Shown here piece by piece: positions 1-12,794 of a stretch of DNA of 64,000 nt. Position 1 is the first letter of the stretch; the number at the start of each line of letters is the position of its first letter. The position numbers and the translations under genes were made by a program. The stretch covers positions 4,983,677 through 5,047,676 of the forward strand of contig OZ025873.1 of the NCBI GenBank assembly GCA_964019415.1, read 5' to 3'. The notes under the pieces are model-generated. The model saw only the letters and a program-made list of their open reading frames with translations, was not told the DNA's origin and did no database searches. This DNA comes from Ianthella basta (Eukaryota > Porifera > Demospongiae > Verongiida > Ianthellidae).

Positions 1-3000
1 GTACAGGTGGCGGCCATATTGCTCTCGCTTGGAGCGGTAGAACCCATTGTCAGGAGAGGGAGGGCACTGGGAAAGTATCTCCACAGCGGCCTCCCAGCTG
101 ATGCCTCTGTCCAACACTACATGAGTCAGCCTGTGCATGAGAGGTACACAATACACAGCACACAGCACGCGTATACAGTACATGTGGATACACAACACTT
201 CACACATTACGCTCACATGGTGGTAGCCTTGTTCAAGTTGCTGCATCTGAACACCTCTTGAGGAGGGGCTGCCAGCTCAACAGAAGATGCCTGGATGTCT
301 GTAATACCTGCAGAGTACCTGAAGGAAGAGGTCCAAAACACTGGTCAGTGCATACATACATACATAGCATTGGGGAGAAGTAATCATCTTATCAGACAGT
401 ATGGCAGGCTGCCTATGTGTAGAGATGGTGGTGGTTTTTGTCTGCATGTTGTGCGTGCGTGTGCTTGCGTGCGTGCGTGCGTGTGTGTGTGCACGTGTGT
501 ATACCTATCCGTGAAGGTAGTGATAACACAGAGACGCTAGAGACCAAACTATCACTAACATCTTGCAAATTTGTGCACAATTGCAGTCACAGAGCACAAA
601 ACGAGAAGGATGTCAAAACAGCAAGGCTTGGCCACACTCTCCCATGTTGTACACAAGACTAACCTTCCTTCCTTCTTTGCCTGTGTGACCACTACAGAAT
701 AGGCTTCTGCAAAGTATGAGAACAGCTGTACAAGGCAAAAGAATGAAATTAAGGGTAGACACACAGTATAAGCATGTGCAGCACAAACACCAAGAACACT
801 GGAGCACAGAACAAAACATGTGCTACTGTTTGCACCAGTGAACTCATTTACCAGGTATTGCTACCATGTAGCTGGAGAGGAAGTGCTATTAGTCTGTGGA
901 GGGCTACTAGCAGGACCGGGAGGGAGGAGGGGGGGGGGGGGGGGGGGCTACTAGCTGGACCAGGAGGGGGGGCTACTAGCCGGGACCAGGTAGAGGGGCT
1001 ACTAGCCGGACCATAAAAGATCTGAAAAGGGAGATGAACACCGGCTTGGATGGGGAAGGGTGCTAGCCGAATACGGACCATTGTACTGCTGCAAATACAC
1101 CAGACACCAGAAACAGGAACTGACATGCCACAGTGGCCATGGCCAAAGAGCAGCACTACGTACTACTGAGGCAGTTGGACATGCCCACCATGTTCTGCAC
1201 ATGTATCTTTAGCCCAAGGATTCTGTTGAGAAACTTTGTCACATCTTTGATACATTTCTCATACACCAGGACTGAGTCTAGCATCTCCATGGCAACCCCA
1301 ATAAAGACCACTGCTTGCTTCATGTCCAAAAAGAAAGATTCGAGAGATGGGACCTCCTTCACACCAGCAGAAGAGCTCACAGCCTCCAAGCTAACACCAG
1401 GAACCAAACGACCCTGGGGAAGAGGGGGAGGGGAGGGGGTAAGGGTAGTCTGTCGCATTTGCACATGCACAGTACTTGCTGGCTGTGTTAGGAACATGAA
1501 CTGACTTCTGCATGATGTGGGACTGTCATGTGGACCAATTGCTAGGCATACAGCCGTCATGTCCATGCTTAGCGATTGGTCCACATGACTTTCACATGGC
1601 AAACAGAGTTTATTTCAATTCGCAACATCATGAATAGTCCCTCTATACGCATAATTTGTTTAAAGACACAACCTGTCTAAGATGGTCACTGCGTTAGGCA
1701 CTAATAGGCAGCCACCTCTCTAAAACAGCTAGCCTCCCTGGACCAAATGTAGCACTAAAGCATTTCAATCTGTCTCTGTAGAGCAGCCACCTCTCTATAA
1801 AGGTTAGTTAGAACTGGCCCACAGGTGGCTGTCTTAGACAGGTTTCTCTGTACGAGTAATTGTGCGCCCACAACCAACGAACCATCATTATTGAGGTGTA
1901 CATCTGCTTTAGGGCCTGCTTGCCATAGGGATTGTCAAAATTGAACTCCTCCAACTCAGCTGCTGTTGCAGCTCTCCTGTCACCCTTGGTCAGGGCACCT
2001 GGATGGAAGAGAGAAGGCTGCTTTACGAATGTGCACTACATGCAAGGATCACACCTGTACGGCCAGACCAGCCTGCGTTCTCCCAGATACACAAGGATCC
2101 ACTGCATGCTATTTGCTGTACAGTCTACAGGTGCAACCAGCCTTAATTCCCAGTATACACCAATGTTGTAGGCCATTGATCAATGTACGTAGGAGCATTA
2201 TTACAGTACACCAATAAGTGTAATCGACAGTAGATGGTACAGACACACCAACACACATACCTAATGGCAGTATGTAGCACCACTAAACACAGAGGTCACC
2301 CATTTCCTTACCAAGGGCCTGCAATCTTTTGGCAACAGCTGAAGCGAACCGCCTCTCACCACCCACAGTTGTGGTGACCAGCTTGTACAAGGGACCACTG
2401 GAGTGGGGTGGGAGGAGGGGAGGGGGAAGGGGGAGGGGGAGGGGGAGGAGGGGGAGGGGGAGGGGGAGGGGGAGGGGAGGGGGAGGGGAGGGGGAAGGAA
2501 GGGGGGAGGAGGAAGGGGAAGGGAAGCGGGGGAGGGGGAGGAGAAGGGGTTCAAGAGGAGAGGGAGGGCGAGGGGGAAGTAAGAGGCATGAAGCACTACA
2601 GGAATGACATACATACCAAGGTAGGCACATGACTGGATGGAGTCGACAGTCAGTAGATAACAAATGTTCAGCTCAACTCCCAGTGCACATACACAGACCT
2701 CCAGTTTCAGCTACTGTACCATTGTGTGTGACAGTATGTACTGTAGGTATGCTAGTACACATCCACCCACCCACCTATGCTGGTTGGACCTGTGGGTCCG
2801 CCCCAGCTGCTGCACAGCCTTATCTGCACTCCACGGCAACTCCATGGTGATGTGCACCCGACGTCGACCATTGCTGCAGCTTATGTCTGAGTGGAGGGAA
2901 ATGCCAGTGCTGGCAGCCTCTGAGATGATGGCCACCAGCTTCTTGCCTTCCATGAAAGACTTTCTCTGGTAGAGGGGAAAGAGATTAAGCAATAGGTACA

Positions 3001-5943
3001 ATGAGCATACAGGACGCTTTGGAGAGTACCATCAACAATATATGTACCATACACTACCCAACACTGGATACATACGTAGTTATGTACTTTTCACAATACA
3101 AATCATGTATAAAATGTACAATGAATACAGTGTGCAAGTTTGAAGTGGGCAGAGAAGGAAAGGACACTAAGGTAGTTTGTAGACTTCTGTTTCCACATTT
3201 GCTCCTGTTCTCAGTACTGAACACACATTGTCTATGTTAGCAGTGCCACCTGTGCATGGTCAGGTATAGCTACGTAGGTACGTATATTCACCAAACCCTA
3301 CAGTACCGTACATGACCATGTAAACATGCATGCCGGGTACGAAATTGTGCAATTTACGAAAAGCCACAAACTTAAGGCTATGAATTCTAATAGGTGCTAC
3401 TGCAAGATTATCGAATTCAGGGAGTGCTGAAAAACTGCTAAAAATAATACCTACTAGACTTTACTTTCTACAGGTGAAAAATTCTCTATACGCAAGAAAT
3501 GAAATCACTCAAACTGGCAGCCACTAAATCCTGGACTTTTCAAAATGTTAAATTTAGTTACTGCTAAAATTTGTAGCCTTAAGGTATCCTGTGTGCATCT
3601 ACCACACCCATTCTTTCCACACCTCGAGGTTGTTGACACTCTCCAGACTACCACCACTGCCACGAGAGTCCCTCACTAGGTAGACCAGCTTCCCATTGGC
3701 CTGCCGCACAATCCTTGCCAGGCGACCTGTCATCTCAGCCACTTTCTCAGCTCCACCCAACAAATCAATTAGCTCATCAAGTGGACTATAAGAGAAGGCA
3801 CACACAGCTTGCTTCACATACTGCATGCAATCTACTGTAAATAGGCTTCATGAAAGAGACACACACATACAGACACACGCACAGACACACGTACACAGTT
3901 CTGAATATTGCACTTGATCATAGCCTAGTTCTGTACCATTTCCTGCTGCAATAGAAATACGTGCATATAAATGAACAAGTACAAAGTGGGCAATCTTGTC
4001 TTGGCTTTATGGCACTCTAGCTCACAATAAGTATGCACATTAAGTATGTCAACTGTGTTTAGAACTAGCTAACTATATAGTTGTTCATGGCTAACACACA
4101 CTCAGATGCACACCCACCCACCCACCCACCCACCCACACACCCACACACCCACACCCACACACCCACACCCACACACAAATGTGCACATTTGAGCATGAG
4201 TGAAAGTGTGTGCACATTCCTACACAACCCCTGCGTCATTCTGACACAACATGTTACATATTAGTAATGACAACTGATCACACCCTGCCACTAGGCAGTC
4301 CCAAACAGTGCATACACACCTGTTTGGTAAGTCCAACTTCTTCACAAAGTCAATGAACATGCCCTTAGCCTGCACACACCAGGAGTCGGCCATGCTAGGA
4401 GAACCCTTGGACAGAGCAAGAAGGACACATGTGAGTGCTCAGCATTGAGCAAGGAGCATACAGCTACTCTGGACTTCACATGTGCGCAATAAACTTGCAA
4501 GCATAAACCAACACACAAACAAACACTTGCCGATTGTCTGGTTATCTGTGCAAGTACATGTACGTATTAGTGAATGAGTATGTGTACTTACGTGAATACA
4601 ATGCTTGCATGTTAAATTGACTGAACGTACGTATGTAAGTGGTAAACTGTTTGTGCAGGTCGTAATGCTGTACCGGTGTGTGTATTTCCACTGGGAAGTG
4701 GCCCTCCAGAAAGCTGAGCAGAATCTCCTTGGTGAGTGATACGAACCCCTTAGGAATGCCAGAGCGAAACATCTCATTGGACAAACTGGCCTACACCGAA
4801 AGAGAAATGAGTGCACATTGAACATCTATTACATGACATTATTCAAAACGAAGGGAAGTAATACTGTGTGCACAAGAAAAGTTGGAACAAAGATAAACAC
4901 AGGCACAGGAGGTCAACTAGAATAGACAATGAGAAATAATCATGAGTGATATCACAACAGTGAGGAGTCTGACAAAAGGGGTTCTTTTATAGCTGGTATT
5001 TTGGATAATGTTACGGTGAAGACGGTAGTGGCTAGGAGTCAAAGGGTACTCATGTGCGTCCCAGTGAGTGCCAACTTGGTGCATAGTAAGGTTTCCCGTG
5101 TGGCATATTGCACATTGTCTACCATATTGAATGTAGAATGTACGTAGAATACCACCACTGCCACCACTGCCACCACTGCGCTGTGACACACATGTCATGT
5201 ACACTAAAAGCTACATACACCAACTTGAGATTACCAATCCTCTCCGCACACAACACCCCAATACAACACACATGATATCATACAGTGGAGGCTCATTGCT
5301 GTATGTTGTTCAATAGGCAACTGGATCATGAGCAAAGACATTGCTGACGTAGCAGAATCAGTCAACAACTGATTGCAGGATGAACGGCCAAGTAGGCCTT
5401 TGTCAGCCACATACAAAACATGACTCTACCATGACTATGCTAAAGATCGATTTGCCTATACAACACATACAGTACGTATGTCTGAATACCCATCAGATCA
5501 GTCACATTACCTCTCCTGTGGTTTGCAGCCCTATCACTACACAGTGGCCATCTGCCAGTGCACGCTTAGCCTCCTCAGCAATGCAGGGGACCTTCATGCT
5601 CATACTAAAGACAGGCAGGAAGGGAAAGAGCACACACACACAGTACATTCATATGTACGTAGTACACACATAGTATAAGAATCTGCCACACACATGTACC
5701 CCATACCCAATATAAGCACATACAAACTGACAGAACTTAAACTCACGCATGCATAAGTGCACACACACACACACACACACACATACATATGGGTGTCCCT
5801 CCAATTATACATACACACATGTCTCTCACCAGAGTTGCTTGAAGAATCGCTGATGTGTTGCCCAGAAAGTACTCCACACCCTGGTGCTGCCTGCTGCTCC
5901 TGTCCTCTGCAGGGCCGTTTCCAAGGAGGCCTTCAGCTCTGCC

Positions 5944-6011
<68 letters not shown>

Positions 6012-7550
6012 CACACAGAGGATACAATCCAGTGCACCACAACACTCACAACCAAAGTACAGAAACGCGCAGGGTGGGACACACAACTGTATACTTACCA
6101 GACATGTGCCAAAGTGTTGTAGGTAATGATCTGCTCACGGGTCAAGTTCACCTCCACTGATAGAAACTATTGCATCCAGAAAGATGAAAGTGGTGTTACA
6201 GTCATTGGCATTGTATACCTACCAACACGTCCCCCTCTCCTCTACATGTACCTCTCGATAATCCAATGCCCTTCCCATCATTCATATAATTCCTACTCCT
6301 CCACTATGTCCAATTGCACACATATAGACATGTATGTACATTGAAGCAGTGTGACATACACACAGAACACACTGCATAGAACAGTTTGTAACACATGTCA
6401 CTGCCTCACACACGTACACATACACACATAAACACACATGCATACACGCAAACACACATGTACACATGCTCATGTGTGAATGAATGCAAACATGCACTAA
6501 TACACACCCAGCCCGCACAAAACCTGCTGCCATTGTTTAGTACGTACCTCAGTGTCATGGTAACTGAGTCCCCTGGAAACATACACCCCTGAAGCCTTCA
6601 TCTCCATGGCGATCATCTCAGCCGCCCCTAGCCCCCTCTGTGTGATGTTGCTGAGGAAGGACTCAAAGGACTGGTAGGGTAAGCACCGCCCCCACAGACC
6701 AAGGCGCTCCATGTATGCCTAATACAGTGCGGTACAACACAACTGGGATATAATGTAATCAATTGGTGTACACAGTGTAAACTGGAAGTGTATTTTGAAA
6801 GTACATGTACGTAAATTGCATGTGTGTTTGGGGAAATTTTCACATTGCTTCTTGTACAAGACAGCATTAGGTGCACCAAACACTGTGAATGGATAGTACT
6901 GTGTAGTCAGACCACCATTTTGTAGCCTACACCCTCCCAAAACATGTCTTTTGGGAGGGCGGAGTCCACAAAAAGGCAGTCTTGCTACACGAGCAAGCAG
7001 ATGTCACCATTGAGTAAGCACTCACCAAATTCTTAACTTCAGACACACCAGTGGCACTGCAGTAGACCACTCGGGCTTTAGGCAGCAGTCTGAACATGAA
7101 GTGCAAAAGAGCATATTTGCACGTCTGAACAATGTACGTATGTACAAGCAAACACTGCACACTCTAATACTAATGCTTGCTACTGTATATACAGACAATA
7201 GCCTTGCACAGTCGCACCGAATGACATGCATCATCTACGTATAAACTGCTTTCACTCAACGTTAAAATGCTTACACTCGAAGCAGCCTACATACCTCTGA
7301 AGTGTTGTCACAGATAGAGCAATCTTACTGCTGGCACCCTCCTTGCCCTGGGCAGAATGGATAAAGCTGCACATGTGATGCAACAGGGAAAGCACTCAGA
7401 TGTAAACACTATCTGGTCACTAGACAAGCAATAACCAGGTCACTATTTGGCCTGTCTCATGTAATCATCTTCCTACCTAAAAGGTGACAAGTATGCTAAT
7501 GTCTGGCTGACTAAGGCAACTAACAATGATCTGTGATAGTGCTAACAACC

Positions 7551-7624
<74 letters not shown>

Positions 7625-7799
7625 GTGTGTGCATGTGTGCACAGAGGTCACTTGCTACTCTCTCACAGGGATAAAGTTCTTTGCCTTGTGGCACTCATCA
7701 AAGATGAGACAACCATTAAACGACTCCCCTCCACACCACTTCACCAATTGATCCAGTCGGCTTGAATGGCCACCAGGACCTAGGGAATGTCAGTGGGAT

Positions 7800-7849
<50 letters not shown>

Positions 7850-8898
7850 CAGCTGTGCCAGGCCACAGTATCACACCAAAGAACACAAACACAACACCTT
7901 AATGATACAAATCTACCACTACTACTAAATATTTTCAATCAGCAGCTAGTGTATCCTTGACAGGTACAAGGACTTGTGTTGTGTGAGGAGCATACTGTAA
8001 CATCTAGTGATACTCTGTAGCTGTATACTATTACATGCACTGTGCAGTGCAGCAGGTCACAGCACGTGTATGGTGTACTCACCTTTCTGAACTGTGCTTA
8101 CAAGAGTGGCATATGTGGAGAACACTACGCCTTCTTTGAATTCTGATGACAAACCGAATGCCCTACAGATCAAAAGAGAGGATACAGGAGATCACACAGT
8201 GAATTCCATTTGCAATAAGGACAGACACTTCACATACACATGATGCTTTACAAACAATAAAGAACTGAATGTACACAAACCATGCATACGTAGTTCACAC
8301 AGATACGGGCGCAAAGACTGTGATACACAAAAATTGTAAATGACGTACGTCCAGAAATTTTGGTCAATTACAGTGAACTGTGCAAATAATGGCATTTGAT
8401 GGATTCTTTTTCAGCGATTGGGCAAGTGCTTTAATGGTATTATGCAAACAATTTGGGGGTTGGTAATATTGGCGGATTGCTCTCAGCCTGCCAAGCTGTC
8501 AAAATACCCCCCCCCCCTAAACTATCCATCCATGTGGTATGTGTACATCAACATGCCACACAGTCCCACTAGATGACTACACTTGAACTGTAGGTGTCAC
8601 TGGACCTTGTCTCCCTGTCAAGCTGCTGACATCCATCAATGATCTTTATATACGAGCCAATGTCCCTAATGTCCCTACATAAAGGGAAGACATACAGTAC
8701 CTGTAACAGAATATCTGCATTGATAAATGTGATAGTTTATCAATCAGTAGAGAGAATTACAATTTGGATTATATTATGTGTTTTGTGCATACGTAAGTGT
8801 GCATGTACGTATGTGTGTGTGACTTGGTTTGTATGTGTGAGTGCATACATGTGTGTGTGTGCATGCTAGAGTTTGCAAGTGTGTGTGTGCGTGCGTGC

Positions 8899-8976
<78 letters not shown>

Positions 8977-11298
8977 ATGTGTGACTGGAGCACACCTCTC
9001 AGCATCAGTCTTAAGATCATGTGCAACACTAAACCAAATGTGCTTCTTTCTCCCTCTGACATAATTGTTGAGAATGATTCCAGCTATCTGCAGTAACACA
9101 CAAATTGTCACAAGCACATACGTATTAGCTGCTTACACAGACATCTGTATTGTATGTGCAATGACAAACCCAATGACAAGCCGGTGTTGACAATACAATA
9201 ACCTAGTGTGTTAAATGTTATAAGGCAGCTGCATATGTAGCCCCAACAGATAACTACACAGATCACTACACAGAGCATGGACTACTGGCTGTTTTGTTGT
9301 TCTTTTATAGCCTACGGCTGAGGAGGAGGCAGAGTCCCTGGGCTTGTCATCAAAAGTTCACAGGACACCAAGCTATGCAATACAGTGTCACAAGGAGAAG
9401 CTTAAGTCTTGTGAGAACGAGTGTACGGTGCCAAGCTCAGGGCTGGCTGAAGGCGGGCACTGCAGCTAGTACTACATATGTTGACATATGGCTTGTAAAG
9501 CCCAAGGGGGTGAGATTATAGCATCGCTCCCCCAATGCACCCCTGGCCACTACCGTAGCAACAATGCACATAAGTGCAGAAAACCTCCCATGCAAATCCC
9601 ACCACTACAATGTAACGCTACTTCACTACTAATAGCTTTACAACATGCAGCACGAGTACATCGACAATACATCTACCAGGAGGACGGTAATCTGAAGCAG
9701 CAAGGTGAGGTACATGCGTTCTTGCCTGTCGGCCCTTGCCTACTCCTGCAGCATCTCCAATAAAGAAGCCAGCTCGGCAGCCATCAGGGAGGAGGGTAGT
9801 GTGCCGCTGACACTGGAGTGCAGGGATGAGGGCAGATGCAGGAAGAGACAGTAAGTGGTGAAAGGAGTCATGGAGAGAGGGAGAGAAGGCTGGTAGGAAC
9901 AGGGAAGCCATAGGGTGCTGGTATGGGTGGGAATACAGTATATGATGATCAGCAGAAAAGAGCAGGGAAGGGACGTGAACATTCACAGGTGGAAGGTGTG
10001 CGGAAAGAGATAAAACATTTTATGCAAAAGCAGGACTAAGGGATAGCTGGAAGGAGATAGGGCCAAGCAAACATGGTTGAAGAGTTTGTGCGTGGTCAAC
10101 ATGACAAGGTAGAGGGAGACCTATGCCATAAAGTGCACATACATAAAATGATACTTCCTAGCAAGACACTTTCTGTGTGTCACTGCTTCAGAACAACTTA
10201 CAGCATACAGGATTCCCTCCAGCTGAAGTGAGCTTAGCTTACCTACATGTGACAACAGGAGACACACGCTACCCCCTGCACTGTACAACAGGAGACACAC
10301 GCTACTCCCTGTACTGTACAACAGGAGACACACGCTACTCCCTGTACTGCACAACAGGAGACACACGCTACCCCCTGTACTGTACAAATGTATAAAAGTA
10401 ATGCTATTAGATGCGTAATGCTAGAATCAAGCGCTTTAGACAAATTGACAAACATTCGGAACAGAACTAAAGCACCTTTCATCACTTAAGATGGGTGCTC
10501 TGTGTGTGTGTTGATTGACTCACCACTGTCCACAATCTCTTGTGGTATGGCATCAAACAGCTTGTACGTTGCAGGAGGCAAACGAACATCCTGTGTACAT
10601 TAGGTGAGAAGAGGGACTGAAGGGGGAGGGTGGACACACTCCATCCCTCCTCTCTCTGTGTGTCTCCTCCCTCCCCGTACCACATTCCCTTTAAGCTACC
10701 ATCACAATATTCTTCTACTGTGTAGGCACATGAATGTGTCTAAAGCTCTTCACACTCAACAGTTACCTGTCCAGTCTAGCACATTAAACATTCCCACCAC
10801 ACACACTCATGACATCATTCTCAAGTAAAAGAACAACAACTGTAGCAGCTTCAGGCCAGCCCCCTAGATTCTCTCTGCCCAGGAAGGGCCTAATGCACCT
10901 GATCCCCCATATAATACTGTACTGGTCTACGATATGCAAGTAAGTGGCCACTCTCACCGACAGTGATGATGCCTCCACGATGTTGCCAGGGTGCGGGTTT
11001 GCCCGAGCAAACACAGGGTCAGCACTGGAATAGGCAGTAAATATCTCGGCGCTACGGGGTAGAGGATAATCGGTGGAACAATGGATAACTTGCCACAACA
11101 CCAGGCAACAAACAAACTACACAAATCGTACACTCACCTTGTACTTTCATGAATACTGTCTTCTTCTACTAAATCAACGCTATCTTCGGATCGAATGCTC
11201 TTATTTGATACCTCTTTACGAGCTACACTGATTGGTGCCAATGCCGGCCTTGCGAGTTCTTCGATGGTGGGCTTTCGATCAACTGAGTCCCACGCCAT
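1..11298 (-). CDS. SBNO: Strawberry notch homologue (DExD/H helicase-like regulator), 25 exons, C-terminus cut by window edge
   Basis: SBNO proteins are nuclear SF2 helicase-like coregulators (Notch/EGFR and Hippo signalling in animals). Visible exons, in order: 11298-11138, 11024-10958, 10590-10524, 10242-10202, 9812-9726, 9087-8996, 8674-8606, 8162-8083, 7779-7667, 7347-7295, 7089-7026, 6718-6548, 6166-6099, 5943-5830, 5604-5511, 4790-4674, 4369-4320, 3785-3623, 2965-2775, 2397-2312, 1998-1883, 1413-1189, 725-664, 318-217, 130 to beyond 1. All phases agree and give 861 codons. Seen: P-loop [10 protein letters not shown] (residues 131-140), DECH box (249-252), the SBNO signature [10 protein letters not shown], motif VI-like GRTHRSNQ (612-619) and the C-terminal block [10 protein letters not shown]. 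The N-terminus is only about 75 residues before the conserved core, shorter than I recall for vertebrate SBNO1. The end of exon 16 and the start of intron 21 (donor GTTCGT) are the least certain joins. The intron after exon 5 uses a GC donor. Confidence 0.93.
929..947. repeat. Run of 19 G in SBNO intron 22
   Basis: Homopolymer G tract within a region of repeated GGGGCTACTAGC(C)GGACCA motifs (900-1015), itself a small imperfect tandem repeat. Confidence 0.85.
1670..1845. mobile_element. About 175-bp MITE, copy 1 of the CCTGTCTAAGA family
   Basis: AACCTGTCTAAGATGGTCAC at the left and, inverted, AACCTGTCTAAGACAGCCAC at the right. Interior CAGCCACCTCTCTA motifs repeat. Related copy at 52061-52212. 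In an SBNO intron. Confidence 0.6.
2404..2590. repeat. Polypurine (GGGAGG)n tract beside SBNO exon 20
   Basis: About 185 bp of GGGAGG-type repeats on the plus strand. On the gene strand it is a pure pyrimidine tract ending next to the exon 20 acceptor at 2398-2399. Capable of triplex or slipped structures. Confidence 0.9.
5946..6010. repeat. CA/TG microsatellite abutting the SBNO exon 14 acceptor
   Basis: Pure (CA)n on plus. On the gene strand (TG)n runs directly into the acceptor, ...GTGTAG, with no ordinary polypyrimidine tract between. Confidence 0.97.
7552..7631. repeat. GT microsatellite in SBNO intron 9
   Basis: About 70 bp of uninterrupted GT followed by GCGTGTGTGTGCATGTG; about 35 bp downstream of the exon 9 donor in gene orientation. 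Confidence 0.97.
7803..7849. repeat. CA microsatellite in SBNO intron 8
   Basis: Pure CA dinucleotides, just upstream (gene orientation) of the exon 9 acceptor region. Confidence 0.95.
8879..8975. repeat. GT/GC microsatellite in SBNO intron 6
   Basis: GTGC repeats followed by long pure GT, starting about 20 bp from exon 6 (donor at 8995). Confidence 0.97.
10252..10383. repeat. 33-bp tandem repeat, 4 copies, in SBNO intron 3
   Basis: Unit ACAACAGGAGACACACGCTA followed by CTCCCTGTACTGT, four nearly identical copies between exons 3 and 4. It is open in several frames but bears no splice signals, so not coding. Confidence 0.9.
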
Positions 11299-11302
11299 TT
11301 TG
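11293..11302 (-). promoter_or_regulatory. TISU/YY1-like element at the SBNO start codon
   Basis: The start codon lies in CAAAATGGCG on the minus strand, close to the TISU consensus that combines a YY1 site with an initiator AUG for short 5' leaders. It is followed upstream by GGCGCGC-rich sequence and an E-box/CRE-like GCACGTGACGTA around 11340-11352. The match is by eye; function is inferred. Confidence 0.4.
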
Positions 11303-11574
11303 GCGCGCGAAGTTTAAAGGAATTGCGCGCCCCTTGTTCCGCACGTGACGTATACTTTTAGTATCTTTACATTGCGCTATGTTACATGTACTAAATTTAT
11401 TGTACACGTAAGTGGCGCATAAGCATTAGAATATATCTGGTAGCTATCTAAAATGCGCACTGTATAGCATTCACTAGCTGCAAATATGGTCAATATGCAA
11501 CTATATACTTGTGAGTTAGCTAGCTGCACACAGAGAGGTCATGCCTTGTTCACACATTTGCGGATATTCTTCAA
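11299..11574. promoter_or_regulatory. Probable bidirectional promoter between SBNO and the Death-domain gene
   Basis: These 276 bp separate two start codons pointing away from each other. The SBNO-proximal half is locally GC-rich and holds GCGCGC motifs plus a CACGTG E-box next to TGACGTA; the rest is AT-rich with GCTAGC runs. No TATA box is obvious. Shared control of the two genes is inference from the geometry only. Confidence 0.4.
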
Positions 11575-11847
11575 ATGAGAAGGTCTAAGGACACGTGGCC
11601 AGATGTTGGATACAAGGTTAGCTACTCCCTCCCAATACTGCTGGGTTTATCTGATGCAGAGATCCAAATGCTCCACAATGACAACCCCCACAACTATGTT
11701 AATGTCATCCACAGTGGGCTGCTCAAGTTCAAGGATAGAGGTGGGACATGGGGTGAACTGATTGAAGGAATGAAAGAAGCAGGGATCGGTCTGGAGTACA
11801 TTGAGACACAAAAAGGAGCACTCAAGGAAGGGGTCACTGACAATTGA
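11575..11847 (+). CDS. Small single-exon Death-domain-like protein, 90 aa
   Basis: The 90-residue product is almost entirely one helical domain with the Death-fold pattern: TWPDVGYKV, LLGLSDAEIQML, then HNDNP, a helix ending in KFKDRGG, TWGELIEGMKEAG and a last short helix. The LGLS...I..L...NP...W..L pattern is what I expect of Death-superfamily domains, which act as homotypic adaptors in apoptosis and innate signalling; assignment is by eye. The frame is open upstream to a TAG near 11520, so Met at 11575 is the likely start. No signal peptide or second domain is seen. It could also be one exon of a larger gene whose other exons I cannot see. It lies head-to-head with SBNO. Confidence 0.6.
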   Translation: MRRSKDTWPDVGYKVSYSLPILLGLSDAEIQMLHNDNPHNYVNVIHSGLLKFKDRGGTWGELIEGMKEAGIGLEYIETQKGALKEGVTDN

Positions 11848-12794
11848 ACAACAACTGATTTTTATGCACTATACATTATTTGTGTATTAATTTTTGGGTT
11901 TAACTAACTTAAATTTGTCATTAATTACTTCTTGCATAAGTTATTAATACTGCACAAAAGCATATGCATAACAACCACATCAAACAAGCTGTGATTTCCT
12001 TCATGAAATGTCAGCATATATTCCACAATCATCCTGAAAGGTCATCAAGTAGCTATCCATTCATATATGTACAGTGGAGTAGCTTTACTAGTTGCAACCT
12101 GCAGCTACATAATTTGTCAAAGACATGCAGCAGCACATTAAAGTGTCATGCTATTTACTGTATAAACAGAGCCATCAGATATACGTACCAGTGTATAATG
12201 CTAAACACACAAAAGGGAGTGCAGATTGAAGCTAAAAAGGGGGAAAGAACGTTTGGCAATTGTTTGTATTGCAACATGCTGCTAATGTAACCTAATATAC
12301 GACTCAGCCGTGTCCTCTAGCACAGGAATGTGACAGGGTTGGCCTTGTCAGCAGATAGCTAAGAAGATCAAGTGTACAATGACACACTAAGTCTTTGGTA
12401 GACTATAATCACATTCTGGCTGTAGCTAGAGGTAGCTAGCTAGCTAGACGTGTTTGATCTAGTACTGATGGCTTACTTTATAAAGTCAATTTACATTAGG
12501 TCACAACTGTAAGGGCCCAAGTGCTGGCACACTGTCGCCAGTTTCTACATCTATATATATTGAGCTTCAATTTTACACACCCATTGGATCATGCTTCGCC
12601 TGATGTCGAGCATGCCAGTCCCATAATGAAGTGCATTCATCACCTGTCATCTCATCTGCTGTCACCCACACCTGATCTAGCTAGTGACTGTACAGCCACG
12701 TAGCCTATACCTGCATAAGTGAACAACCCAACTGTTCTATAGCTAACTAACTATTTGTTAAGCATTCTGCATAGCTATTAGTTTAATACTAGTA
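11848..12794. other. Non-coding stretch without recognised genes
   Basis: AT-rich sequence with short low-complexity runs (GCTAGCTAGC near 12432). The longest open frame, 11964-12290 plus, has no recognisable features and no splice or codon pattern supporting it. Confidence 0.6.

Noticed and set aside
2261-2663. Proline-rich and Gly/Arg/Glu-rich open frames
   Set aside because: They are translations of the (GGGAGG)n tract. The real coding part here is only SBNO exon 20 (2397-2312).
5231-5416. Minus-strand open frame between SBNO exons 15 and 16
   Set aside because: Exon 15 ends in phase 0 and joins exon 16 directly, giving TTGE-ASLSNEM as expected for the family. An extra exon would break this.
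5757-6122. Long open frames of His/Thr or Cys/Val dipeptides (also 7526-7765, 8769-9117, 47519-47963)
   Set aside because: They are translations of CA/GT microsatellites on both strands and lie in introns.
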